DNA of 64,000 bases from Flavobacterium agri (GCF_013401995.1 NZ_JACBJI010000001.1:742905-806904); one strand, 5' to 3'; shown: positions 8,248-17,907, counted from the first letter of the stretch. Numbers and translations: made by a program. Notes: generated by a model from the sequence alone, not told the origin.

Positions 8248-9310
8248 ACTTATTATACGTTTTGTCAATCAGGTAAAAATCGGCGAGCACGATGGCCGCC
8301 ATGGCTTCGACGATCGGCACGGCGCGTGGCACGACACACGGATCATGACGGCCTTTGCCCTGCATTTCTACGATATTGCCTTGGTTGTCGAGCGCTTCTT
8401 GCTTTTGGATGATCGTGGCCACAGGCTTGAACGCGACGCGAAAATAGATGTCCATTCCGTTCGAAATACCGCCTTGGATGCCGCCCGAAAGGTTCGATTT
8501 GGTCGTCCCGTCGGGGTTGTACAGATCGTTGTGCTCGCTGCCTTTCATCTTCGCTCCGCAAAAACCACTTCCGTACTCAAAGCCCTTGACGGCGTTGATC
8601 GAAAGCATGGCTTTGCCGAGTTCGGCGTGCAATTTGTCGAAAACGGGTTCGCCGAGCCCGATCGGAACGTTTTGGATCACGCAGGTGACCGTGCCTCCGA
8701 CAGAATCGCCCTGTTTGCGGATTTCCTTGATATAGGCTTCCATTTTTTCGGCGGTCGCGGTATCGGGACAACGCACGTCGTTCGATTCGATCTTTGAAAA
8801 ATCGAGCGCCTGATACGGTTTGTCTATGAAAATGTCGCCTACGGACGAAACGAAAGCGTTGATTTTGACGTCTTTGAGGAATTGTTTGGCAATCGCACCG
8901 GCTACGACTCGTGAAGCCGTTTCGCGTGCAGAACTTCTTCCGCCGCCGCGGTAATCGCGTAGGCCGTATTTCTTTTCGTATACGTAATCGGCATGACTCG
9001 GACGATATTGGTCTTTGATGTGCGAATAATCGTGCGATTTCTGGTCGGTGTTCGGGATGATGAACCCGATCGGCGTTCCCGTGGTCTTTCCTTCGAAAAT
9101 GCCCGATAGGAATTGTACTTGGTCGTTTTCCTTGCGCTGTGTCACGATTGCCGATTGTCCGGGTTTGCGACGTTGCATTTCGCGTCGGATCGCATCGAAA
9201 TCGAGTTCGATTCCCGGCGGGCAACCGTCTATGATACCGCCAAGGGCTTCCCCGTGCGATTCTCCGAATGTGGTGATTTTGTAAAGTGTTCCGTATGAAT
9301 TTCCTGCCAT
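8246..9310 (-). CDS. aroC: Chorismate synthase
   Basis: This 354-residue enzyme converts 5-enolpyruvylshikimate-3-phosphate to chorismate using reduced FMN, the last step of the shikimate pathway. The N-terminal signature [18 protein letters not shown] and the internal [15 protein letters not shown] are both present. Length is normal. It stands alone here, away from other aro genes. Its TAG stop (8246-8248) falls in the end of the repeat element copy A. Confidence 0.97.
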   Translation of the reverse strand: MAGNSYGTLYKITTFGESHGEALGGIIDGCPPGIELDFDAIRREMQRRKPGQSAIVTQRKENDQVQFLSGIFEGKTTGTPIGFIIPNTDQKSHDYSHIKDQYRPSHADYVYEKKYGLRDYRGGGRSSARETASRVVAGAIAKQFLKDVKINAFVSSVGDIFIDKPYQALDFSKIESNDVRCPDTATAEKMEAYIKEIRKQGDSVGGTVTCVIQNVPIGLGEPVFDKLHAELGKAMLSINAVKGFEYGSGFCGAKMKGSEHNDLYNPDGTTKSNLSGGIQGGISNGMDIYFRVAFKPVATIIQKQEALDNQGNIVEMQGKGRHDPCVVPRAVPIVEAMAAIVLADFYLIDKTYNK

Positions 9311-9349
9311 GGCGTAAAAATAGGGAAAAGTGCCGAGGTGCTAAAGTGC

Positions 9350-9419
9350 TTGAGTGCTCAAGCGCGAACATTAAGACAGAAAGCTGCTTTCTTTAGCACG
9401 TTCGCACTTCAGCACTCAA
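9350..9419. repeat. Imperfect inverted repeat between aroC and phosphoesterase gene
   Basis: TTGAGTGCTCAAGCGCGAAC (9350-9369) pairs with GTTCGCACTTCAGCACTCAA (9400-9419), 18 of 20 positions matching. The loop and flanks hold further AGCAC/GTGCT copies. It occupies the divergent gap between aroC and the phosphoesterase gene, so it could affect either promoter. Confidence 0.7.
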
Positions 9420-9481
9420 AAATAACCTTCGCTTCTCACCTACTTAACATCAAAAAGACACATTTGCAAAACTCCAATCCG

Positions 9482-10330
9482 ATGAAAAAGAGAAAAATAG
9501 AACTCGTAGTCCTGTCGGACGTGCATTTGGGCACATACGGCTGCCATGCCAAAGAACTGCTGCAATACCTGAATTCGATCAAGCCGAAAATCTTGGTACT
9601 CAACGGCGATATCATCGACATTTGGCAATTCCGAAAATCGTATTTTCCGAAATCGCATTTGAAAGTCATCCGAAAAATCATCGATTTCACGTCTAAAGGT
9701 ACCAAAGTCTATTATTTGACGGGCAACCATGACGAAATGCTGCGCAAGTTCAGCGGAACGAATTTCGGCAATTTCAAGCTCGACGACAAACTTGTGCTCG
9801 ATTTGGACGGTTCACAAGCATGGATTTTCCACGGCGATGTTTTCGACGCGTCGGTACAGCACTCCAAATGGATCGCGAAATTAGGCGGTTGGGGTTACGA
9901 TTATTTGATCCTGTTGAACCGTTTCATCAATTGGTGCCTCCACAAACTCGGAAAAGAACCGTATTCGTTCTCGAAGAAAATCAAGGGAAGCGTAAAGAAA
10001 GCGGTCAAGTTCATTTCGGATTTCGAAACCACGGCCACCGAGCTCGCCATAGAAAAAGGATACGATTACGTAATTTGCGGACACATCCACGAGCCCAAAA
10101 TAACCGAGATCGAAAATAAACACGGCAAGACGATGTACCTCAATTCGGGCGATTGGATCGAGAACCTTACCGCTTTGGAATACAATAAAAAACGTTGGAA
10201 ACTGTATCGTTATGCCGACAACAAACCCGAAATCGACGAAGAACTTTTCGAAATGGAAAACATGTTGAGCCAGACCGATTTGACCCAAATGTTATTCTCC
10301 CAAACACGTCTCGTCTCTCGTCGCAACTGA
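9482..10330 (+). CDS. Calcineurin-like phosphoesterase, UDP-2,3-diacylglucosamine diphosphatase (LpxH)-like
   Basis: This 282-residue protein has the metallophosphoesterase motif series DVHLG (residues 12-16), GDIIDIW, GNHDE and GHIHEP, in the order expected for two-metal phosphoesterases. Proteins of this size in Bacteroidota are usually assigned to the LpxH step of lipid A synthesis, cleaving UDP-2,3-diacylglucosamine to lipid X. I infer the function from that resemblance. The frame is open to 9338, but that would translate the inverted repeat, so ATG 9482 is chosen. Confidence 0.8.
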   Translation: MKKRKIELVVLSDVHLGTYGCHAKELLQYLNSIKPKILVLNGDIIDIWQFRKSYFPKSHLKVIRKIIDFTSKGTKVYYLTGNHDEMLRKFSGTNFGNFKLDDKLVLDLDGSQAWIFHGDVFDASVQHSKWIAKLGGWGYDYLILLNRFINWCLHKLGKEPYSFSKKIKGSVKKAVKFISDFETTATELAIEKGYDYVICGHIHEPKITEIENKHGKTMYLNSGDWIENLTALEYNKKRWKLYRYADNKPEIDEELFEMENMLSQTDLTQMLFSQTRLVSRRN

Positions 10331-10417
10331 TTTCGTTCCGTGTTAAATAAATGATAAGCGGTATCGCCTACCGGTTTTCAAAAGTTAATTTTGGGTCTTA
10401 ACCTAAAATGACACGAC

Positions 10418-10930
10418 ATGAAGAAATTGCTTTTGTGCGCCGCTTTCCTACTGGCCGGCGCGTTTTCGGGAGAAGCCCAGACCATTCGCGAAAATGCGAT
10501 CGGGTTAAGGTTGAGTGCCGGTGACGGAATCGGTGCCGACGTTTCCTACCAACGCAAGGTCTTTACCAAAAATCGACTTGAATTCGACTTGGGCCTTCGC
10601 GAAGACGACCATTACGATATCGGTAAATTCGTAGCCACGTTCCAATGGGTTTTCCCTATCGACAACGGCTTCAATTTTTACGTCGGACCCGGAATTGGTG
10701 CCGGACGCTGGGAATACGACCGCAACGTACCGCCGGGATACGATGACGACGGCGGTTTCGGTATCTTGACCGGAGTGGCGGGAATCGAATACGTGTTTCC
10801 GGATGTGCCTTTGCAATTGTCGTTCGACATCCGTCCGGAGCTTCACTTCGGTGATGACCGTGATGATTTCGACGACGATTACAACGAGCTTGTTCCCGAT
10901 ATCGGACTTAGCTTGCGCTATACGTTCTAA
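10418..10930 (+). CDS. Outer-membrane beta-barrel protein
   Basis: This 170-residue protein starts MKKLLLCAAFLLAGAFSGEAQ, a signal peptide ending near Ala20, followed by short beta-strand-like segments with Gly and aromatic residues and ending LSLRYTF. The C-terminal Phe and size suggest an 8-stranded barrel. It contains acidic runs (DDRDDFDDDYNE) probably in loops. Function unknown. A strong terminator follows. Confidence 0.7.
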   Translation: MKKLLLCAAFLLAGAFSGEAQTIRENAIGLRLSAGDGIGADVSYQRKVFTKNRLEFDLGLREDDHYDIGKFVATFQWVFPIDNGFNFYVGPGIGAGRWEYDRNVPPGYDDDGGFGILTGVAGIEYVFPDVPLQLSFDIRPELHFGDDRDDFDDDYNELVPDIGLSLRYTF

Positions 10931-10936
10931 AACAAA

Positions 10937-10972
10937 AATCCCGGCTCTAAACCGGGATTCTTTATTTTATTT
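10937..10972. terminator. Bidirectional intrinsic terminator
   Basis: AATCCCGG and CCGGGATT pair around CTCTAAA, with A-rich and T-rich flanks. It lies between the convergent barrel gene and the PrcB-like gene and overlaps the 3' end of the latter. Confidence 0.85.
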
Positions 10973-11387
10973 CGATAGGTTTTTTCGAATTGATCTTGAT
11001 GATCGCATACGGATATGTGATGACCTGAACCGTCATGTCACCAGACTTGGGTTCGGTCTCTTTTACCGTAACCACGATTTTGTCGGGCTTCTCCTCTACC
11101 TTGTCAACCGTGATCGCATAACCGCCCGTATTTTTCTCGCCCATGTTGAGGATGATGAAATTGGCCGTGTCGAGATCGGAAGCCGAAATTTTCTTCCTGA
11201 GATTCTCGTCGGCCTGAAGCATCTTGATTTCCTCGGGAGTCGTGAGGATTTCGAAGAAGTGGATGTTGCCGCCTCCGTCGGACTGACTTGTCAAAACTTC
11301 GTAAATGGGTTTTTCTCCTTTCGATTTCGGAGCCGACGAACAAGCCGCCAAAAAGACTAAAAGTGCTGCTGTTGCGATTTTTCTCAT
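10962..11387 (-). CDS. PrcB-domain lipoprotein
   Basis: This 141-residue protein has a lipoprotein signal (MRKIATAALLVFLAAC, lipobox LAAC, Cys16) and a C-terminal region with NTGGYAITVDKVEE, the signature segment of the PrcB C-terminal domain. PrcB in spirochaetes stabilises the protease PrtP; here no partner protease lies nearby, so the role is open. Its ATG overlaps the bshA stop by 4 nt (ATGA), so it is translated from the bshA transcript. Confidence 0.75.
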   Translation of the reverse strand: MRKIATAALLVFLAACSSAPKSKGEKPIYEVLTSQSDGGGNIHFFEILTTPEEIKMLQADENLRKKISASDLDTANFIILNMGEKNTGGYAITVDKVEEKPDKIVVTVKETEPKSGDMTVQVITYPYAIIKINSKKPIEIK

Positions 11388-12517
11388 ACTTTGATTTGTA
11401 AAGCTTCTTCGTATAACGCTTCGTATAGCGGCAATATTTTCTTGATGTCGAATTGTTTGGCAACACTAAGAGCATTTGCCCGGAATTGCTGCAGGATGGA
11501 ATCATCTTTGAGGATACGGATCGCGTTGGCGCCCATTTCTTCTACGTTGCCTACATCGCTGAGATAGCCCGAGATTCCGTTGAAATTTACCTCGGGCAAA
11601 CCACCCGAATTGGTAGAAATCACGGGAATTCCCCAAACCATCGCTTCGAGCGCGGCCAATCCGAAGCTTTCGGTTTCGGATGGCAACAGGAACAAGTCGG
11701 TATAACTCAAGATCTGGTCGATCTCATTGCTGTTTCCGAAGAAAATCACCTTGTCTGTAATACCAAGTTTACGGCAGAGTTTCTCGGCTTTAGGACGCTC
11801 TGGCCCATCTCCTACGAGCATCAGTTTCGACGGGATTTCCTGTTGGATCTTATGAAAAATCCTGATCACGTCCGGAATCCTCTTGATTTTCCTGAAGTTG
11901 CTGATATGGGTTACGATGCGCTCGTTTTCCTCGGCCATGACCGAACGGCGGCAACGGATGCTCGGATCTGACGTATTTTTATTGAGTTCGACGAAATTGG
12001 GAATCACATGGATGTCCTTGTGCACGTGAAAATGACGATAGGTATCTTCCTTAAGGCTTTCCGAAACCGAAGTCACGATATCGGATTTATTGATGCTGAA
12101 CGTAACCGCGGGTTTATAGAACGGATGGCTTCCGACAAGCGTGATATCGGTGCCGTGCAACGTGGTCACGATCGGGATGTAAATTCCTTCTTCCTTGAGC
12201 ATCTGCTTGGCCATGTAGGCAGCGTATGCATGAGGAATCGCATAATGCACGTGCAACAATTCGATTCCGTAAAGCTTGACCATATCGACGAGTTTGCTCG
12301 AAAGCGCCAATTCGTAAGGTTGGTAATGGAAAAGCGGATATTCGGGAACGTTGACCTCGTGGTAATGTACGTTAGGGCTCAATTGTGAAAGACGTACGGG
12401 CTGGCTGTATGTGATAAAATGGACTTCGTGTCCGCGACGGCCCAATTCTATTCCTAATTCAGTGGCGACGACACCCGAACCTCCGAAAGTCGGGTAACAG
12501 ACGATTGCTATTTTCAT
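11384..12517 (-). CDS. bshA: N-acetyl-alpha-D-glucosaminyl L-malate synthase
   Basis: This 377-residue GT4 glycosyltransferase joins GlcNAc from UDP-GlcNAc to L-malate, the first step of bacillithiol synthesis. The N-terminus MKIAIVCYPTFGGSGVVATELG is the BshA hallmark. The C-terminal nucleotide-binding part has LLPSETESFGLAALEAM (the E-x7-E element) and GIPVISTNSGG. Length matches the family. It overlaps the PrcB-like lipoprotein gene downstream by 4 nt. BshB and BshC are not in this window. Confidence 0.93.
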   Translation of the reverse strand: MKIAIVCYPTFGGSGVVATELGIELGRRGHEVHFITYSQPVRLSQLSPNVHYHEVNVPEYPLFHYQPYELALSSKLVDMVKLYGIELLHVHYAIPHAYAAYMAKQMLKEEGIYIPIVTTLHGTDITLVGSHPFYKPAVTFSINKSDIVTSVSESLKEDTYRHFHVHKDIHVIPNFVELNKNTSDPSIRCRRSVMAEENERIVTHISNFRKIKRIPDVIRIFHKIQQEIPSKLMLVGDGPERPKAEKLCRKLGITDKVIFFGNSNEIDQILSYTDLFLLPSETESFGLAALEAMVWGIPVISTNSGGLPEVNFNGISGYLSDVGNVEEMGANAIRILKDDSILQQFRANALSVAKQFDIKKILPLYEALYEEALQIKV

Positions 12518-12567
12518 TGTAGTTGCATTGTGACGCGAAGGTACGAAAAACAGCTAATGGCTTGGCG

Positions 12568-13056
12568 TTACTGTGCAGGAGAAAATGTGGTTTCAACATA
12601 ACCCGCAATCTTGTAGATGGTATGATTTATATCTCCGTCATTAATACGCACGTTGTGGTATTGTATACGATACGTGCCGTTTTGTTGGTCCTGGATGGAA
12701 AGCGTGCCAAAGAAAATACTATGGCCGGTATAATCGGTTGTGAACCAAGATTCCGAATTGCCGTTCGTATTGAAGGTATAGTTGCCACTAACGTCTACAG
12801 CTTCTGAAGCCGCTGGTATCCATATCGTAAAAGCTTCCTTACTGGCACTGTAAAGACCGTTGCTGAACCGGAACATACGCTGGCCGCTTTCGGCATCATA
12901 AAACGTTTCGGCATCCTCGGGATCGGCTCCCAATTGAAACAAGTGTCCGTTGATTTTTAACGGACCATCATAATTTTCGACGTCGAAACCTTCGCTATCG
13001 GAAGTACACGAAATCAAACAAAAGACAATAAGCAAGAGGCTGAACAGTTTTTTCAT
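12568..13056 (-). CDS. Hypothetical lipoprotein
   Basis: This 162-residue protein has a lipoprotein signal MKKLFSLLLIVFCLISC (Cys17) followed by a small polar domain with several Trp/Tyr/Phe strands (WFTTDYTGHSIFFGTLSI). No known catalytic motif is visible. It lies 48 bp downstream of the large hydrolase gene and 50 bp upstream of bshA, on the same strand, so it may be part of the same transcript. Function unknown. Confidence 0.65.
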   Translation of the reverse strand: MKKLFSLLLIVFCLISCTSDSEGFDVENYDGPLKINGHLFQLGADPEDAETFYDAESGQRMFRFSNGLYSASKEAFTIWIPAASEAVDVSGNYTFNTNGNSESWFTTDYTGHSIFFGTLSIQDQQNGTYRIQYHNVRINDGDINHTIYKIAGYVETTFSPAQ

Positions 13057-13104
13057 GTTTGGTTGTTTGACACGAAATATACTGCTTTTTTAAGATTTCC
13101 GAGT

Positions 13105-16005
13105 CTATTTTAAAATAGCTTCCTGAATCACTTTCTGCATATCCTCGCGGATGTTCTCTTTAGAAAGCGTATTTACGGTGCTATCAGGGAAAGTGCGGTT
13201 CGAAAGGAAAATGAAGATCGTCTCGGTTTCAGGATCGGCCCAAGCCATCGTTCCCGTGAATCCGGTGTGGCCGAAGCTTTTCATCGAGACACAATTGCAC
13301 GTCGGTCCTGCCTGTCCCGGAAGTTGCGGCTTGTCGAAACCGATTCCGCGACGGTTGCCGTCCTTGATGAAATACGTCGTGTTGAAATCGTCGAACGTTT
13401 TTGGCGTGAAAAATTGGTGTCCGGCGTAATGGCCTTTCCACAAATACATCTGCATGATTTTGGCCACGTCCATGGCGTTCGAGAAAATTCCCGCGTGGCC
13501 CGCGACACCGCCTTCCATGGCTGCTTCCATGTCGTGCACGTAACCCTGGACAATCTGATATCTAAAATATTTGTCGTCTTCTGTCGGCGGAATCACGCTC
13601 ATATCGAACTTGCGCAACGGATTGTACAATGTATGATCCATTCCCAAGGGCTTGAAAATACGATTCGCGCTCAACGAATCCAGCGTTTGCTTTGTGGCTT
13701 TCTCGAGGTATTCTTTCATGATGATGAAAGCAAAATCGCTGTACTTGTATTCCTTTTTCGGAAGCAGTTTACTGTTGGCGATGAACTTCATGATCGAATC
13801 GTGGTAATCGTTTCGGATGTACAGGTTTTCGGCCACTTGTTTCGAAAACATCGGATCGTACATCTTGCGGTAATAACGGTCGTCGGGATGTTTGGTACTG
13901 TCGAGCGTCGCTTTGTAGAACGGCTCCCAAGCCTGAAGCCGCGCGTAATGCGACAACAGTTCCTTGATGCGGATGTTCTTTTTGTCGGAATGATGAAAAA
14001 TCGGAAGCAAATCGCCGAGCTTACTGTCTAAAGTGATTTTCCCTTGATCGTATTGTTGCATCACATTTGGTAATGTGGAAACGATCTTGGTAAGCGATGC
14101 GATGTCATAAATATCGGAATTCATCACCTTCATCATGCCTTCGTACGTGTGATACCCGAATGATTTTTGATACACGACTTTTCCTTTTCTGGCCACCAAA
14201 ACCTGAATTCCGGGCGCCATTTTGCCATTGATCGCTTTATACGCTAGCATGTCGATATTGCTCAATCTGGCCGAACTCATCCCGACATTTTCGGGAGCGG
14301 TAAAACCAAGTACATCGAGTTTTTCGGTAGAAAGTCCGGCCCCAACGCCGAAATTCGTGCCTATGGAAACCGGAAGTTTGCCTTTGGCCGAAATCGCTCC
14401 GAACAACAATTCCGCCGAAACGATCTGTGCTACTTCGCTGTTTTGGTAAGAAACCACCAATCCTTTGAATTTCGAGAAGTCGGTAACCGGCAAAAGCGCA
14501 TACGGCTTGGCGAAAATATCGAGGATGACCTTATTGTATTTGGTTATCGAATCGAGTTTAGCCAACTCCTCGGGTTTGAAATCGTGGTTTTTCCACGCGC
14601 CGTCGCTTTTGTGGTAACCGACGATTACTTTCGAAAACGGCTTCAGTTTTTCGAGCAACAGATGGATGCTGTCGTCGGCGACTTCGGTGACTTCCGTATA
14701 TTTTTTGAGCGTGGAAACGAACGCAAGATTGTTGTCGTCCCCAAGTTTAACGTAAGCGATTTTTTCAGACGCCAGATTCCTGATCGGAAGCGTCTGCTCT
14801 TCGTTTTTGAGTACGGTTATCGCATTTTCGTACAACGTGTACTGCAAAGCCGCGTCTTCTTTGGTATTCACCCCTTCGTACACGTTTTTCGTATCGACAG
14901 GCATGTACATGTCCAATCCAACCTTGTATTTGTATCTCAGGATTTTCTTGACGGAAAACTCGAGGCGTTCTTCGGTCAAAATAGTATCCTGGATTGCGAC
15001 ACAGATCTTGTCAAGCGCTTTCGGAACGTTTTCTGGGCAAAGCAACATGTCGTTTCCGGCTAAAAATGCCTCTAGATCGATGTCTCCGGGCGATTTGAAA
15101 TTCGATGCTCCTTTCATATTGAGCGCATCGGTGAAAATCAAACCGTTAAACCCGAGTTCTTTCTGCAAAAGCTGCGTGACCACGGCATACGAGATCGAAG
15201 ACGGATAATTCTCGCGCGTTTCCAGAACCGGAATGTTCAGGTGAGCGACCATGACCGACGACAATCCTTCGCCTATAAGCCTTTTGTAAGGATAAAGTTC
15301 GATGTTATCAAGCCTTTCTTTCGTAAAATTCAACGTCGGAAGCGAATAATGCGAATCGGTTTCGGTATCGCCATGACCCGGAAAATGCTTGCCTGTGGCG
15401 AGTACTCCGTAGCGTTGGATGCCTTTCATCAAAGCGGACGCTCGTTCGGTCACGTTGACTTTGTCCTCGCCGAAAGAACGCGTCCCGATAATAGGGTTTT
15501 TCGGATTGGTGTTGATGTCGACTACGGGAGCGAAATTGAAATGGATGCCCATCCTTCGCGCTTGTCTGCCGTAAGATTCGCCGACTTTTTCTATCAATCC
15601 GATGTCTTGCACGGCGCCCAAAGTCATGTTCCAAGGGAATCTCGCGACAGAATCGAGTCGCATCGAAAGTCCCCATTCGGCATCGATCCCGACGAAAAGC
15701 GGGATTTTGGATTCGGATTGGTAGCGGTTCGTAAGGTTGGCTTGCCTTCCCGGTCCGCCCTGAAAGAAAATCACGCCTCCGATATGCTGGTTTTTGATCA
15801 GTCGCGAAATCGAATTGACGTGGGCCGTGTCCTTGTTCGAATAAGCCGAAACCATGAAAAGCTGACCGATCTTTTCGTCTATCGTCATGCTTTTGTAGAT
15901 GCTGTCGACCCACACGTCTTCGCGTACGCGCTGGATCGGCGTCTTAGCGAACTGAGCCGAAGCGAACTGGAAACATACGATAAAAGCAAAAAAGGAAATG
16001 CGCAT
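13105..16005 (-). CDS. Fusion of family 3 glycoside hydrolase (NagZ-like) and serine beta-lactamase-like hydrolase
   Basis: This 966-residue exported protein (signal ending about residue 17, ASAQ) contains two enzymes. Residues about 35-360 are a GH3 beta-N-acetylhexosaminidase: KHFPGHGDTETDSH (206-219) supplies the NagZ-type His/Asp loop and Asp293 in FTDALNM is the likely nucleophile. Residues about 580-945 are a class C beta-lactamase/DD-peptidase-like fold: SLTK (637-640), YSD (755-757) and HTG (913-915). A GH3 C-terminal-like segment lies between. The likely substrate is peptidoglycan or muropeptide. Such fusions occur in Bacteroidota. It begins 9 bp after the upstream gene ends. Confidence 0.88.
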   Translation of the reverse strand: MRISFFAFIVCFQFASAQFAKTPIQRVREDVWVDSIYKSMTIDEKIGQLFMVSAYSNKDTAHVNSISRLIKNQHIGGVIFFQGGPGRQANLTNRYQSESKIPLFVGIDAEWGLSMRLDSVARFPWNMTLGAVQDIGLIEKVGESYGRQARRMGIHFNFAPVVDINTNPKNPIIGTRSFGEDKVNVTERASALMKGIQRYGVLATGKHFPGHGDTETDSHYSLPTLNFTKERLDNIELYPYKRLIGEGLSSVMVAHLNIPVLETRENYPSSISYAVVTQLLQKELGFNGLIFTDALNMKGASNFKSPGDIDLEAFLAGNDMLLCPENVPKALDKICVAIQDTILTEERLEFSVKKILRYKYKVGLDMYMPVDTKNVYEGVNTKEDAALQYTLYENAITVLKNEEQTLPIRNLASEKIAYVKLGDDNNLAFVSTLKKYTEVTEVADDSIHLLLEKLKPFSKVIVGYHKSDGAWKNHDFKPEELAKLDSITKYNKVILDIFAKPYALLPVTDFSKFKGLVVSYQNSEVAQIVSAELLFGAISAKGKLPVSIGTNFGVGAGLSTEKLDVLGFTAPENVGMSSARLSNIDMLAYKAINGKMAPGIQVLVARKGKVVYQKSFGYHTYEGMMKVMNSDIYDIASLTKIVSTLPNVMQQYDQGKITLDSKLGDLLPIFHHSDKKNIRIKELLSHYARLQAWEPFYKATLDSTKHPDDRYYRKMYDPMFSKQVAENLYIRNDYHDSIMKFIANSKLLPKKEYKYSDFAFIIMKEYLEKATKQTLDSLSANRIFKPLGMDHTLYNPLRKFDMSVIPPTEDDKYFRYQIVQGYVHDMEAAMEGGVAGHAGIFSNAMDVAKIMQMYLWKGHYAGHQFFTPKTFDDFNTTYFIKDGNRRGIGFDKPQLPGQAGPTCNCVSMKSFGHTGFTGTMAWADPETETIFIFLSNRTFPDSTVNTLSKENIREDMQKVIQEAILK

Positions 16006-16014
16006 GACGATCTT

Positions 16015-16497
16015 TTAAAAAAAGCGGGAATGCCAGCTTTCGTTTGCGGGAACTTCCCAAAATTCATTCCATTCCCCAATCGTGTTCACGAGATTGTTGA
16101 ATACGATCGTGTTTCCGGTCACGGCTTTTTCTTTAGCCATTTTCTTGAAATCCATAAGGGTTTTATGTGCGATGTGCTCGCCGTTGCGGAACGTCACGTT
16201 CATTTTGTCGAGCAGATCGACTGCATATTTCTTCTCGATCTGTTGGATGAAATGTACAGAAGCATCTATCGAACAACCAGTAGCCGCTTGGGTTTCCTGA
16301 TTGATGGCCAGGATGATGAAACGGTTGTATTTCAATTGGTAGGACGCCTCGAGCCCGCTGCCGTGAGCGGCCCAATTTTCGACGAAAGATTGTAGCTCTT
16401 TGTCGATTTCGGCTATTTCTTCATCCGAAAATTTGCGGTTGGATTGGTAGATCCAGATGCGCGAATCTTCGGGTAATGTGTCAAATGGTACGTACAT
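16015..16497 (-). CDS. Conserved hypothetical protein
   Basis: This 160-residue soluble protein begins MYVPFDTLPEDSRIWIYQSNRKF and contains GCSIDASVHFIQQIE. Close relatives in Flavobacteria are, as I recall, often labelled ABC transporter ATPase, but there is no Walker A, Walker B or ABC signature here, so that label is not supported. No signal peptide or membrane segment. It lies 13 bp after the secreted Cys-rich protein gene and 9 bp before the hydrolase gene. Function unknown. Confidence 0.7.
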   Translation of the reverse strand: MYVPFDTLPEDSRIWIYQSNRKFSDEEIAEIDKELQSFVENWAAHGSGLEASYQLKYNRFIILAINQETQAATGCSIDASVHFIQQIEKKYAVDLLDKMNVTFRNGEHIAHKTLMDFKKMAKEKAVTGNTIVFNNLVNTIGEWNEFWEVPANESWHSRFF

Positions 16498-16510
16498 AGG
16501 GTGTGCCGGT

Positions 16511-17119
16511 TCATTTTGTCAGTCCGGCGATGACTTTGTAATAACGGAATTCCTTCATTTTAGGATCGTACAATTCGATTTCGTTGTACGAAACTTTCGC
16601 TTTATCTCCTTTTTTGAGGTTGCCTTCGGTAAACAACGAAGCCGAATCGAAATAATCGAGGAACAGCATCGTATGTGTACGGCCGTTTTCGTCTTTCACT
16701 TGTATACTGACGAACTGTTCGGTCTTGATTTCCAAAATCTTGCCCGTCACACTGGCCAACACGGTTTCTTCTGCGGCCGCCTCTTGCTTTTCTTTTATCG
16801 CATGTTTGCCCAAAGCGAGAATATAATCCGGGCAGATATTGAGCATTTTGACACCTATCTCGGACCCTAACTTCTCTATGGATGCGGAATCGTCAAATTC
16901 CAACTCTTCGCCACCCATGGCTTTTGAATTTGCCGTATAGCTTTGGATCATGCACAATCCGAATTGCCCTTTGAGGTTTTCGAAATCACCGGACATGTCC
17001 AACTTCTTATCCTCTATGCATTTACAGGTTTCTTCTGCAACTTTTTGCAGCAAGGCGTCTTTCTGGCTGAACATGAAATTACCGGCAAATAAAACAGCGA
17101 CTACGATCAATTTCTTCAT
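16511..17119 (-). CDS. Hypothetical secreted protein
   Basis: This 202-residue protein starts MKKLIVVAVLFAGNFMFSQ, a signal peptide. The N-terminal half carries three to four cysteines (ETCKCIEDKK, FGLCMIQ, LNICPDY). The C-terminal half resembles a small beta-barrel (TGKILEIKTEQFVSIQVKDENG then KKGDKAKVSYNEIELYD). Its ATG overlaps the stop of the CCG-protein gene by 4 nt, so the two are translationally coupled. No function recognised. Confidence 0.65.
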   Translation of the reverse strand: MKKLIVVAVLFAGNFMFSQKDALLQKVAEETCKCIEDKKLDMSGDFENLKGQFGLCMIQSYTANSKAMGGEELEFDDSASIEKLGSEIGVKMLNICPDYILALGKHAIKEKQEAAAEETVLASVTGKILEIKTEQFVSIQVKDENGRTHTMLFLDYFDSASLFTEGNLKKGDKAKVSYNEIELYDPKMKEFRYYKVIAGLTK

Positions 17120-17907
17120 AGATCGTGAGCGTTTGCGATCAATTCGGCCACATCCAATACTTTGACTTCGGCTTCTTTTTCTTTGTTCTTCACGCCGTCG
17201 GTAAGCATGGTATTACAGAACGGGCAGGCCGCCGCAATGATTTTCGAGCCTGTATCCAAAGCTTCTTCGGAACGTTCGATATTGATTTCCTTGTCTCCCG
17301 GTTCGGCGTCCTTGAACATTTGCGCTCCGCCGGCTCCACAACACAAACCGTTGGTACGCGAACGCTTCATTTCGACAAGCTCGGCATCGAGTTTCTGGAT
17401 AAGCTCACGCGGCGCTTCGTAAATGTTGTTCGCGCGTCCCAAATAACAAGGATCGTGAAATACGATTTTCTTTCCTTTGAACGTGCCGCCTTCAATCGTC
17501 AATCGTCCGTCGTCTAGGAGCGATTTGAGGAATTGCGTATGGTGCACGACTTCGTAACTTCCGCCCAATCCCGGATATTCGTTCTTGATCGTATTGAAAC
17601 AATGCGGACACGCCGTCACGATTTTCTTGACCTCGTAAGCGTTCAAAAGCTCGATGTTCATCATGGCCTGCATCTGGAACAGGAACTCGTTCCCTGCTCT
17701 TTTCGCGGGATCGCCCGTACAGCTTTCCTCGGTTCCCAACACGGCGAATTCGACACCTGCGCGATTGAGCAGACGCACGAAAGCCTTTGTGATTTTTTTG
17801 GCCCTATCGTCGAAACTTCCGGAACAACCGACCCAGAACAATACTTCGGGCGATTTTCCTTGGGCCATGAAATCGGCCATTGTGGGGACTTTGAGTTCTT
17901 CTGACAT
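17116..17907 (-). CDS. CCG-domain Fe-S protein (heterodisulfide reductase HdrB/GlpC-like)
   Basis: This 263-residue protein carries two cysteine-rich CCG-type units: the first around GCSGSF, ESCTGDP and CPHCFNT, the second around HDPCYLG, GLCCGAGG and ACPFCNT. Such domains bind noncubane or 4Fe-4S clusters and act in heterodisulfide reductase- or lactate/glycolate oxidase-type complexes. The membrane Fe-S protein encoded at 18579-19910 is the natural electron partner. The substrate is unknown. A HAD gene is inserted between the two. Confidence 0.85.
   Translation of the reverse strand: MSEELKVPTMADFMAQGKSPEVLFWVGCSGSFDDRAKKITKAFVRLLNRAGVEFAVLGTEESCTGDPAKRAGNEFLFQMQAMMNIELLNAYEVKKIVTACPHCFNTIKNEYPGLGGSYEVVHHTQFLKSLLDDGRLTIEGGTFKGKKIVFHDPCYLGRANNIYEAPRELIQKLDAELVEMKRSRTNGLCCGAGGAQMFKDAEPGDKEINIERSEEALDTGSKIIAAACPFCNTMLTDGVKNKEKEAEVKVLDVAELIANAHDL

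Noticed and set aside
15241-16395. 384-codon plus-strand open frame
   Set aside because: Antisense to the glycosidase fusion and the following small gene; no recognisable protein features.
16015-16497. ABC transporter ATPase label
   Set aside because: No Walker A, Walker B or signature motif is present in the 160 residues.
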